From assembly GCA_002069725.1 (NCBI GenBank), contig MWBW01000025.1, forward strand, positions 1-41,290: a stretch of 41,290 bases of DNA. Reading direction: 5' to 3'. The notes below the pieces were generated by a model. That model was not told where the DNA came from, searched no databases, and worked only from the letters and a program-made list of their open reading frames with translations. Shown here one piece after another: positions 35,229-41,290 of the stretch (the first letter of the stretch is position 1; each line of letters begins with the position of its first letter). Made by a program: the position numbers and the translations under genes. The DNA is from Firmicutes bacterium ADurb.Bin248. GTDB lineage: Bacteria > Bacillota > Clostridia > Christensenellales > CAG-138.

Positions 35229-35265
35229 CAGCATATCAATACATATCGGGTTTTCGGAGGCAGGT

Positions 35266-35883
35266 ATGTTTTTTCAGGATTTCGACCGGCTCGCGCGCAA
35301 TCTCGAGCGAAGGAAGTTCACCGTCCACGCCGCGGCGGACGCGGCCGAGGCCAAGCGCATCGGCCTCTCCCTCATAGGCGCGGGCTCCGTGGGCTTCGGC
35401 GGCTCCGTCACGGTAGGCGAACTCGGGCTTTACGAGGCGCTCAAGGCGCGGGGCAACGAGGTGTTTTCGCACACCCATGAGCCGCCGGAGAAAAAGGACG
35501 AGGTGCGCCGCAGGGCCAACGGCGCGCGATGGTACGTCGCCTCGGCCAACGCGCTCACCGAGGACGGAGTGCTCGTCAACATCGACGGCGCGGGCAACCG
35601 CGTGGCCTCGATGATCATGGGGCCGGAGAACGTGCTGCTTTTCATCGGCAGGAACAAGCTCGTCAGGGACGTCGCGGAGGGCATAGAGCGCATCAAGCGC
35701 GACGCCTGCCCGCTCAACGCGCGGCGGCTCAACTTCGATACGCTCCCCTGCGGCAGGACCGGCAAGTGCGCGGATTGTTGGAGCGACGAGCGCATGTGCC
35801 GCGTGACGAGCATGATCGAGATGAAGCCGCGCCTCATAAAAAGCTTCCATCTCGTGCTCATCGACGAGGAGATCGGCTGGTGA
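35266..35883 (+). CDS. LUD-domain (LutC/YkgG-like) protein
   Basis: 205 residues, DUF162/LUD family. The N-terminal half has NLERRKFTVHAAADAAEAKR and IGAGSVGFGGSVTVGELGLYEAL. NIDGAGNRVASMIMGPENVLLFIGRNKLV and the Cys-containing tail NFDTLPCGRTGKCADCWSDERMC follow. LutC takes part in lactate oxidation with LutA and LutB, but neither gene is here, so the substrate is unknown. Stand-alone members with this Cys-rich tail are common in Clostridia. The start MFFQDFDRL (35266) follows GGAGGCAGG. Its stop overlaps the next gene's GTG. Confidence 0.88.
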   Translation: MFFQDFDRLARNLERRKFTVHAAADAAEAKRIGLSLIGAGSVGFGGSVTVGELGLYEALKARGNEVFSHTHEPPEKKDEVRRRANGARWYVASANALTEDGVLVNIDGAGNRVASMIMGPENVLLFIGRNKLVRDVAEGIERIKRDACPLNARRLNFDTLPCGRTGKCADCWSDERMCRVTSMIEMKPRLIKSFHLVLIDEEIGW

Positions 35884-36143
35884 CATATTACGCATATATG
35901 CTGCGCTGCGCGGACGGCACGCTCTATTCCGGCTGCGCGGCGGACCTCGCGGCGCGCGTCGCCGCGCACAACGCCGGGCGCGGGGCGAAGTACACGCGCG
36001 CGCGGCTTCCCGCAGCGCTCGCCTACAGCGAAGCGTTCGAAACAAGATCCGAGGCCATGCGGCGCGAAAACGAGTTCAAGCGCTTGACGCGCGCCCAAAA
36101 GCTCGCGCTTATTGCGGAATCGTTGACAACTGGCAACGGATGA
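35880..36143 (+). CDS. GIY-YIG domain endonuclease-like protein
   Basis: 87 residues from GTG at 35880, which overlaps the LUD stop as GTGA and has AGGAG eight bases upstream. The whole protein is a GIY-YIG domain of the YhbQ/UPF0213 type: YYAYMLRCADGTLYSGCAADLAARVAAHNAGRGAKYT, AYSEAFETRSEAMRRENEFKRLTRAQKLALI. Members bind or nick DNA; a precise role is not established. The last residues (about SLTTGNG) and the stop codon come from a TTGACAA-type repeat, so the C-terminus may have been acquired. Confidence 0.88.
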   Translation: MTYYAYMLRCADGTLYSGCAADLAARVAAHNAGRGAKYTRARLPAALAYSEAFETRSEAMRRENEFKRLTRAQKLALIAESLTTGNG

Positions 36144-36153
36144 TGACAATCAT
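36121..36153 (+). repeat. TTGACAA-type short repeat at the end of the GIY-YIG gene
   Basis: CGTTGACAACTGGCAACGG followed by ATGATGACAATC. The seven-base unit spacing (TTGACAA, CTGGCAA) resembles the TTGACAAT/TGGACAAT units flanking 38134-38294. It supplies the last codons and stop of the GIY-YIG gene. Confidence 0.5.
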
Positions 36154-36300
36154 AGACGGCCGTCTGCGGGCGGGAACGGGGTAATTGGGCGGTTCCGCTT
36201 CGAAATACCGTGTAAAAGCGAGCGCCTTTGCGCGCATACTAAGGCCGACGCCGGGGGCGGCGCCGGCCCTGGTTGTCGAAAGCCGCTTTTTTGAGCAAGC

Positions 36301-36322
36301 AAAAGGCGGCCGTGAGGCCACC
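36301..36322 (-). terminator. Terminator of the Gly/Cys-rich gene
   Basis: In minus-strand RNA, GGUGGCC pairs with GGCCGCC (36322 to 36316 with 36311 to 36305, one G-U pair) over a four-base loop, then UUUUGCUU. The U-run is short. Confidence 0.55.
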
Positions 36323-36354
36323 TGTTGCGTTCCCCTGTGTGGTGTTGTGCTCCC

Positions 36355-36606
36355 TCAGCAGCAGCCGCAAGGATTGTTTCCGCAACCGGTCCCGCAGCTC
36401 GAGGAGTCGCTGCCGGAGAAGCAGTTGGTCAGGCCGTTGATGAGCAGGAGAGGTACGATTATCGAGCACAGATCCATTTCGCAGTTGTTGTTGCAGCCGC
36501 TGCCGCAGCCGTTGCCGCAGCCGATGCCACAGCCAAAGCCGTTGCCGGAAATCAGGAACAGGATAATCAACCACCACCAGTTGTTACCGTTGCCAAAAGA
36601 GAACAT
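36355..36606 (-). CDS. Small Gly/Cys-rich membrane protein
   Basis: 83 residues with 12 cysteines and many glycines. A Trp-rich hydrophobic helix (about 9-20, [12 protein letters not shown]) is followed by [14 protein letters not shown] repeats, a second hydrophobic stretch (about 47-58, [12 protein letters not shown]) and a second Cys cluster ending [10 protein letters not shown]. Coding is supported by AAAAGGAGGAAAG before the ATG and a terminator after it. I do not recognise a named family; similar short Gly/Cys proteins occur in spore-forming Clostridia. The cysteines could bind metal or cross-link a surface layer; this is inferred. Confidence 0.7.
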   Translation of the reverse strand: MFSFGNGNNWWWLIILFLISGNGFGCGIGCGNGCGSGCNNNCEMDLCSIIVPLLLINGLTNCFSGSDSSSCGTGCGNNPCGCC

Positions 36607-36675
36607 TATCTTTCCTCCTTTTCATGCCCAGGGCATTGCTACGATATACTACTCAGGCGGTTCTCCATTTGTGAC

Positions 36676-36704
36676 TTGTCCCCTGCTGTGATAGGTGTTA
36701 TTAT
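36676..36704 (+). promoter_or_regulatory. Probable glyQS promoter
   Basis: TTGTCC (36676-36681), a 17-base spacer, then TATTAT (36699-36704), 34 bases before the ATG. No T-box leader (no AGGGTGG-type antiterminator sequence) fits in the 130-base spacer. Confidence 0.5.
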
Positions 36705-36738
36705 ATTCCTGTTTCGAATAAATCGGGAGGAAATTACC

Positions 36739-38127
36739 ATGACGCGTTACTCTATGGATAAGCTTGTCGCGCTGTGCAAAAACCGCGGCTTTATTTTTCC
36801 GGGCAGCGAAATTTACGGCGGGCTTGCCAATACATGGGACTACGGCCCTCTGGGCGTGGAGTTCAAAAACAACGTCAAAAAGGCCTGGTGGCGCAAGTTC
36901 GTACAGGAAAACCCCTACAACGTGGGCATGGATTCCGCGATCCTGATGAATCCCGAAATCTGGGTCGCCTCGGGCCACGTGGTCAACTTCAACGACCCGC
37001 TCATGGACTGCAAGGCCTGCAAGGCGCGCTTCCGCGCGGATAAGCTCATCGAGGACTACGCCCGCGAAAACGGCCTCGAAATGCATCCCGACGGGTGGAG
37101 CCACGAGCAGATGCAGACTTTCATCGCGGAAAAAGGCATCGGCTGCCCCGAGTGCGGGAAAACCGCGTTTACCTCCATCCGCAAGTTCAACATGATGTTC
37201 AAGACCTTCCAGGGCGTCACGGAGGATACGGCCAGCGAGATCTACCTGCGCCCCGAAACCGCGCAGGGCATATTCGTCAACTTCAGGAACGTGCAGCGTA
37301 CGACGCGGCGCAAGATCCCTTTCGGCATTGCGCAGATCGGCAAGTCCTTCCGCAACGAGATCACGCCGGGCAACTTCATCTTCCGCACGCGCGAGTTCGA
37401 GCAGATGGAGATGGAGTTCTTCTGCCAACCCGGAACGGAGCTCGAGTGGTACGCCTACTGGAAGGATTATTGCAGGAACTTCCTGCTCTCGCTCGGCGTG
37501 AAGGAAGAGAGCATCCGCCTGCGCGAGCACGAGCAGGCCGAGCTTTCGCACTATTCCAACGCCACGACGGACATCGAGTTCCTCTTCCCTTTCGGCTGGG
37601 GGGAGCTCTGGGGCATCGCCTCGCGCACGGATTTCGACCTCAAGGCGCACATGGAGCATTCCGGCCAGAGCATGGAGTATCAGGACCCGTTCACCAACGA
37701 GAAGTACATCCCCTACGTCGTGGAGCCCGCGCTCGGCGCGGACCGCGTGGCGCTCGCCTTCCTGTGCGACGCGTACGACGAGGAGCTTTTGAAGGATGGT
37801 GAAACGCGCAACATACTCCGCCTCCACCCCGCGCTCGCGCCTTATAAGGCGGCCGTGCTGCCGCTGCAAAAGAACAAGCTCGGCGATAAGGCGCAGGAGG
37901 TTTACCGGATGCTCGCCAAACGCTTCATGGTCGATTACGACGATTCGGGCGCCATCGGCAAGCGCTACCGCAGGCAGGATGAGATCGGCACGCCCATGTG
38001 CGTCACCATAGACTTCGACACGCTCGAAAACGACACCGTCACCATGCGCGACCGCGACACGATGGAGCAGATCCGGCTGCCCATAAACGATTTGGCGGCG
38101 TATATCGAAAAGCAGGTGGACTTTTGA
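36739..38127 (+). CDS. glyQS: Glycyl-tRNA synthetase (dimeric, single chain)
   Basis: 462 residues, class II alpha2-type GlyRS. It charges tRNA-Gly. Early motifs: [46 protein letters not shown]. Two CxxC pairs ([17 protein letters not shown]) form a zinc site. Motif 2 is [27 protein letters not shown] and motif 3 is [15 protein letters not shown]; the anticodon-binding domain runs [14 protein letters not shown] to the end. ATG at 36739 with GGGAGG eight bases upstream; the open frame further upstream to 36325 is not coding. It is separate from neighbouring operons. Confidence 0.97.
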   Translation: MTRYSMDKLVALCKNRGFIFPGSEIYGGLANTWDYGPLGVEFKNNVKKAWWRKFVQENPYNVGMDSAILMNPEIWVASGHVVNFNDPLMDCKACKARFRADKLIEDYARENGLEMHPDGWSHEQMQTFIAEKGIGCPECGKTAFTSIRKFNMMFKTFQGVTEDTASEIYLRPETAQGIFVNFRNVQRTTRRKIPFGIAQIGKSFRNEITPGNFIFRTREFEQMEMEFFCQPGTELEWYAYWKDYCRNFLLSLGVKEESIRLREHEQAELSHYSNATTDIEFLFPFGWGELWGIASRTDFDLKAHMEHSGQSMEYQDPFTNEKYIPYVVEPALGADRVALAFLCDAYDEELLKDGETRNILRLHPALAPYKAAVLPLQKNKLGDKAQEVYRMLAKRFMVDYDDSGAIGKRYRRQDEIGTPMCVTIDFDTLENDTVTMRDRDTMEQIRLPINDLAAYIEKQVDF

Positions 38128-38133
38128 CGGGAT

Positions 38134-38294
38134 AATTGACAATGGACAATGGACAATCGAATGAAACGCAAACGCCCTTCGCTTCAACGGCGCAGGGCGC
38201 TTTTCGTCGCTAATAAAAAACAGAAACGGGGGCACTCCAAAAAGCGGAAATTTTCCCGCCTGCAGGCGGCGTTCCCGATTGTCAATTGTCAATT
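38134..38294. repeat. MITE-like element bounded by inverted TTGACAAT repeats
   Basis: The left end carries AATTGACA, ATGGACA, ATGGACA, ATCG (38134-38159). The right end is the inverted complement, AATTGACA, ATTGACA, ATCG (38294 to 38276). About 115 bases lie between, including a hairpin. The element fills the whole spacer between glyQS and the convergent GNAT gene and overlaps the GNAT stop codon. No transposase is encoded. It may be a miniature element or a simple repeat pair. Confidence 0.55.
38173..38204 (+). terminator. Possible glyQS terminator
   Basis: CGCCCT (38173-38178) pairs with AGGGCG (38194-38199), with an inner CGC/GCG (38180-38182 with 38190-38192). CTTTT follows. It lies inside the repeat-bounded element. 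Confidence 0.5.
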
Positions 38295-38824
38295 GCCTCG
38301 ATCCAATACCTTTGCGTCCAGCTCTTGTCCTCGTCGTCCCACACGCAATTCTCGAGCACGCCGCCATTCTTTTTGATGGTCCCCGCGGAGGCGGGGTTGT
38401 CCTCGTCGCAGGTGACGAGCGCGCGGGTTATGCCCTTCGATTTGAGGATTTCCAGGGCTTTGCGCAGCATTTCCGAAGCGTAGCCCTTCCTTCTCTCCCG
38501 TGGACGTACGCTGTAACCGACGTGGCCGCCGGTTTGAAGCAGGTATTCGCTGAGCGAATAGCGCAGGTTGATCATGCCCACGATGCGGCCGTCATGTTCG
38601 CGGATGCCGAAGAACGTCTCCCCCGGCACCCAACCGGGGCGCACGGTATCCCCGCTCTTGTTCCTTTCGTTAAAGGCGAGCCAGTCGCGATAGCGGTCGA
38701 ATTCCTCGATGGCGCCGCCGCCGTGTATGTGCATTTCCCCCGCGGAGAAGCAGTCCGCGACGTAATCCGCCGCGTCGGCTTCGTGTTCCAGGGCCGGGGA
38801 CACAAGAAGTATGCTCTGCGTCAC
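38282..38824 (-). CDS. GNAT family acetyltransferase
   Basis: 180 residues from GTG at 38824, overlapping the glmM stop as GTGA. The GNAT fold is seen in IVGMINLRYSLSEYLLQTGGHVGYSVRPRERRKGYASEMLRKALEILKSKGITRALVTCDEDNPASAGTIKKNGGVLENC; the RRKGYAS loop binds acetyl-CoA. It resembles the YokL/YkkB-like and RimJ-type acetyltransferases; substrate unknown. The last residues (AIDN) and stop are encoded by the right-end TTGACAAT repeat, so the original C-terminus may have been slightly different. Coupling to glmM suggests co-expression, not necessarily shared function. Confidence 0.88.
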   Translation of the reverse strand: MTQSILLVSPALEHEADAADYVADCFSAGEMHIHGGGAIEEFDRYRDWLAFNERNKSGDTVRPGWVPGETFFGIREHDGRIVGMINLRYSLSEYLLQTGGHVGYSVRPRERRKGYASEMLRKALEILKSKGITRALVTCDEDNPASAGTIKKNGGVLENCVWDDEDKSWTQRYWIEAIDN

Positions 38825-40179
38825 TGTCTGATCCTGCCTTTGTATTTTTCCTCGAGCACGCGCGCGATGCCCACGGCGAGCCGGTCGATCTGCGCCTCGC
38901 TCTTTCCCTCGAGCATGATGCGGATCAGCGGCTCCGTGCCGGAGGCGCGAACCAGCACGCGCCCCGCGTCCGCAAGCTCCGTTTCGGCCGCGTCCACGCG
39001 CCGCAAAAGCTCGGCGTCGCACAGCGCGCGCTCCTTGTCCTCAGGCTCCACGAGCACGTTGACGAGCACCTGCGGATAGATGGGCACGTCGGCGGCGAGG
39101 CGGGACATGCGCTCGTTTTTCTCGCACAGTATGTTCATCACCTGGATCGCCGTGAGTATGCCGTCCCCCGTCGTGTTGAGGTCGAGGAATATGATGTGGC
39201 CGGACTGTTCGCCCCCGAGCGCGCAGCCCTTTTCGCGCATGCGTTCCATGACGTAGCGGTCGCCCACCGCGGTTTCCTCGATGTCTACGCCCAACTCCGC
39301 CATGCGCTTTTTCAGGCCGATGTTCGACATGACGGTGAGCACGAGCGCGTTCCTGGCGAGCCTGCCGCACTCCTTGAGATGGCGCGCGCACGCGCCCATG
39401 ATGCGGTCGCCGTCCACGATGTTGCCGAGTTCGTCCGCTGCGATCACGCGGTCCGCGTCCCCGTCGAAGGCGAAGCCCGCGTCCCCGCCGAGCTCCGTCA
39501 CAAGCTCCTGAAGCCGTTCCGGATGCGTGGAGCCGCACAGGTCGTTGATGTTGAAGCCGTCCGGCTCGTCCCCATACGCGCTGACCTTCGCGCCGAGCGC
39601 CTCGAACACCCCGCGCGCGATGCGCGAGGCCGAGCCGTTGGCACAGTCGAGCACGACGTGCCTGCCCTCGAAGCGCCGCGTCGCGGTCGAAATCAAAAAC
39701 GCCCTGTACTCCTGCGCCGCGCGCTTCGCCTCGAGGCAATGGCCTACGGCTTCGCCCAGCGGGCGCGGAAGCGTCCGGTTCTCCCGGACGATGGCCTCGA
39801 TCTCGTCCTCGAGCGCGTCGGAGAGCTTGTAACCCTCGCCGCTGAACCACTTGATGCCGTTGTATTCGAACGTGTTGTGCGACGCGGAGATCATCACGGC
39901 CGCATCCGCCCCGTAGAGCCGCGCGAGATAAGCGAGCGCGGGCGTGGGCAGTACGCCGCAGTCAATCACGTCGCCGCCGACCGAACAGACGCCCGCCGCG
40001 AGCGCGCGGGAGAGCATATCCCCGCTTCTTCGGGTATCCCGGCCCACGAGTATGCGCGGGTTGTGCACCTCGCTCGCGAGCACGTGCGCGCCCGCCGCGC
40101 CGATTTTCATCGCGAGCTCAACCGTGAGGTCCGCGTTCGCGATGCCGCGCACGCCGTCGGTGCCGAACATTCTTGCCAT
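38821..40179 (-). CDS. glmM: Phosphoglucosamine mutase
   Basis: 452 residues. It converts glucosamine 6-phosphate to glucosamine 1-phosphate for UDP-GlcNAc and peptidoglycan. MARMFGTDGVRGIAN opens the protein; the catalytic phosphoserine is Ser100 in ISASHNTFEYNGIK (Thr replaces the more usual Pro after HN). The metal loop DGDADRVI, the sugar loop GGEQSGHI and the phosphate-binding RASGTEPLIRIM are all present. The ATG at 40179 follows GGAGGAACTCT; an open frame continues to 40467 but crosses a terminator and structured region and is not coding. Confidence 0.97.
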   Translation of the reverse strand: MARMFGTDGVRGIANADLTVELAMKIGAAGAHVLASEVHNPRILVGRDTRRSGDMLSRALAAGVCSVGGDVIDCGVLPTPALAYLARLYGADAAVMISASHNTFEYNGIKWFSGEGYKLSDALEDEIEAIVRENRTLPRPLGEAVGHCLEAKRAAQEYRAFLISTATRRFEGRHVVLDCANGSASRIARGVFEALGAKVSAYGDEPDGFNINDLCGSTHPERLQELVTELGGDAGFAFDGDADRVIAADELGNIVDGDRIMGACARHLKECGRLARNALVLTVMSNIGLKKRMAELGVDIEETAVGDRYVMERMREKGCALGGEQSGHIIFLDLNTTGDGILTAIQVMNILCEKNERMSRLAADVPIYPQVLVNVLVEPEDKERALCDAELLRRVDAAETELADAGRVLVRASGTEPLIRIMLEGKSEAQIDRLAVGIARVLEEKYKGRIRQ

Positions 40180-40289
40180 AGAGTTCCTCCGAATGCCATG
40201 TTTGTATATTTTACTAGAATAAAGCCGATATATCAACCGGATGCCGAAGTCCGTCGTATAAACCCTGCGTGACGGGGCGTTCGCGCACG

Positions 40290-40320
40290 AAAAAATCGGC
40301 CCCCGGTAAAGAAGGCCGAT
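40290..40320 (-). terminator. Intrinsic terminator upstream of glmM
   Basis: ATCGGCC (40295-40301) pairs with GGCCGAT (40314-40320). The minus strand then reads a T-run (A-run 40290-40294). It ends the structured region, 111 bases before the glmM start. Confidence 0.7.
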
Positions 40321-40456
40321 CAAGGGATTGTCGAGGGCCGCCGCCCCTTGACTTTCATTCCGGCTTCGGCGGCACGTGCGCCGGAACGGATGAAAGCCGC
40401 GGGCTTTCGCACCTGTCGCGCTTTGGCCTGCGGGCCGTCGCCGGACAGGCAAAGCG
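40290..40456 (-). ncRNA. Candidate structured RNA between clpX and glmM
   Basis: This is most of the 318-base gene-free spacer. It contains CGCTTTG/CAAAGCG (40419-40425 with 40450-40456), CCTGTC/GACAGG (40412-40417 with 40444-40449), GAAAGCC/GGCTTTC (40392-40398 with 40402-40408), TTCCGGC/GCCGGAA (40358-40364 with 40380-40386) and CAAGGG/CCCTTG (40321-40326 with 40345-40350). CTTTCAT (40352-40358) can pair with ATGAAAG (40390-40396), competing with the GAAAGCC hairpin. It ends in a terminator on the minus strand. It does not look like 4.5S, tmRNA or RNase P RNA. The strand is inferred from the terminator. A mobile palindromic repeat is the alternative. Confidence 0.4.
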
Positions 40457-40465
40457 TACAAACTC

Positions 40466-40490
40466 AAAAAAGCGGCAACGCCGCTTTTTT
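40466..40490 (-). terminator. Intrinsic terminator after clpX
   Basis: A-rich arm plus AGCGGC (40466-40476) pairs with GCCGCT plus T-run (40480-40490), three-base loop. It is symmetrical and works on both strands. It starts eight bases past the clpX stop. Confidence 0.85.
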
Positions 40491-40497
40491 TGAAAGC

Positions 40498-41290
40498 TTA
40501 GCCCACTTCGCCTTTGGCGAGCTGCTTGTGCTGCGTGGAGTTGAGCATCAGCACGGGCGGCGTGAGCTTATCGATCACGTCCTTTGTGATGACGCAGCGC
40601 TTGACGTCGGTGCGCGAGGGGATGTCGTACATGATCTGCATCATGACGTCCTCGAGTATCGCGCGCAGGCCGCGCGCGCCGGTCTTGCGGTCTATCGCCT
40701 TCTTGGCGACCTGAACGAGCGCTTCCTGCTCGAACTCGAGTTCTACGCCGTCGAGCTCGAACAGGCGTTTATACTGCCTGGCGAGCGCGTTCTTGGGCTT
40801 GGTGAGTATGTCTATGAGCGCCTCCTCGGAGAGCTGCTCGAGCGTCACGATGACGGGCACGCGCCCCACGAACTCGGGGATCAGCCCGAACTTGAGCAAA
40901 TCCTCGGGCAGTATGTTTTTGAGTATCGCGCCGATGTCCTTCTGCACGTTCGACTGCACGCTCGCGCCGAAGCCCATGAGCTTCTTTCCCGTGCGGCGGG
41001 AGATGATGTCCTCTATGCCCGCGAACGAGCCGCCGCAGATGAACAGTATGTTCGTCGTGTTGATCTGGATGAACTCCGCGTGCGGGTGCTTGCGGCCGCC
41101 CTGGGGCGGGACGTTGGCGACGGTGCCCTCGAGGAGCTTCAGAAGGGCCTGCTGAACGCCTTCGCCGGAGACGTCGCGCGTGATGGACGGGTTGTCCGAT
41201 TTACGCGCGATCTTGTCGATCTCGTCGATGTAGATGATGCCGTGCTGGGCGCGGGCCACATCGCCGGCCGACTGGATCAGCCGCAGCAGG
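40498..41290 (-). CDS. clpX: ATP-dependent Clp protease ATP-binding subunit ClpX (5' end outside window)
   Basis: The C-terminal 263 or so residues. Walker B is [11 protein letters not shown], followed by the pore-loop region and [26 protein letters not shown] lies where the ClpP-contact IGF loop occurs (here MGF). [54 protein letters not shown] and the sensor-2 segment [15 protein letters not shown] follow. ClpX unfolds proteins and feeds ClpP. The frame is open to the window edge, so the N-terminal zinc domain and Walker A lie beyond 41290. Confidence 0.96.
   Translation of the reverse strand, partial: LLRLIQSAGDVARAQHGIIYIDEIDKIARKSDNPSITRDVSGEGVQQALLKLLEGTVANVPPQGGRKHPHAEFIQINTTNILFICGGSFAGIEDIISRRTGKKLMGFGASVQSNVQKDIGAILKNILPEDLLKFGLIPEFVGRVPVIVTLEQLSEEALIDILTKPKNALARQYKRLFELDGVELEFEQEALVQVAKKAIDRKTGARGLRAILEDVMMQIMYDIPSRTDVKRCVITKDVIDKLTPPVLMLNSTQHKQLAKGEVG

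Noticed and set aside
36607..36738. T-box riboswitch before glyQS
   Set aside because: The spacer is only about 130 bases and lacks the AGGGTGG-type T-box sequence and specifier stem.
40180..40467. N-terminal extension of glmM by 96 codons
   Set aside because: The conserved GlmM N-terminus and a strong ribosome-binding site are at 40179, and the extension runs through a terminator and hairpins.

Overview
The window is a GC-rich stretch of an endospore-forming Firmicute, most likely an uncultured member of Clostridia. This rests on spo0A, spoIVB, a complete spoIIIAA-AH operon, a dacF-like gene next to deoB, a YlmC/YmxH sporulation gene and the HrcA/CIRCE heat-shock operon. No 16S gene is present, so finer placement is not possible. 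Nearly everything from 1 to 35148 lies on the minus strand, so the biological order runs from right to left.

Right to left: clpX (partial) and glmM are separated by a structured RNA-like spacer. glmM is coupled to a GNAT acetyltransferase. glyQS, then a LUD-domain protein plus GIY-YIG endonuclease pair, are on the plus strand, with a small Gly/Cys-rich membrane protein between them. The conserved lepA-hemW-hrcA-grpE-dnaK-dnaJ-prmA-rsmE-mtaB-HIT-rpsU block follows. It is interrupted only by a plus-strand secreted/membrane Ig-like protein between dnaJ and prmA. Then come ylmC-nrdR-pgeF, an unknown membrane protein, and spoIIIAA-AB-AC-AD-AE-AF-AG-AH. Next are asp23-amaP-DUF2273, nusB, a TsaD paralogue, xseA-xseB-ispA-dxs-tlyA, nadK-argR-recN, spoIVB-spo0A, and deoB-dacF. 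From memory, the lepA to dacF order is the same as in Bacillus subtilis but with far fewer genes between the blocks.

The genes form tightly packed operons. At least thirteen junctions are four-base stop/start overlaps (ATGA, GTGA or TTGA). Regulation visible in sequence includes a textbook CIRCE plus sigma-A promoter at hrcA, sigma-A promoters at rpsU, asp23 and lepA/LUD, a promoter placed so close to nadK that the mRNA should be leaderless, and intrinsic terminators closing recN, spo0A, rpsU, pgeF, clpX and the dnaJ/secreted-gene convergence.

The most interesting theme is that several sporulation proteins look altered. The DacF-like protein keeps the fold but has lost all three penicillin-binding-protein catalytic motifs. 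Spo0A lacks the conserved receiver lysine and one acidic-pocket residue. SpoIIIAF is cut to its two membrane helices, and SpoIIIAG lacks the long insertion seen in Bacillus. SpoIVB, SpoIIIAA and SpoIIIAH look intact. Other points of interest are TTGACAA-type repeats that supply the stop codons of two genes, and a roughly 200-base multi-hairpin region upstream of glmM.
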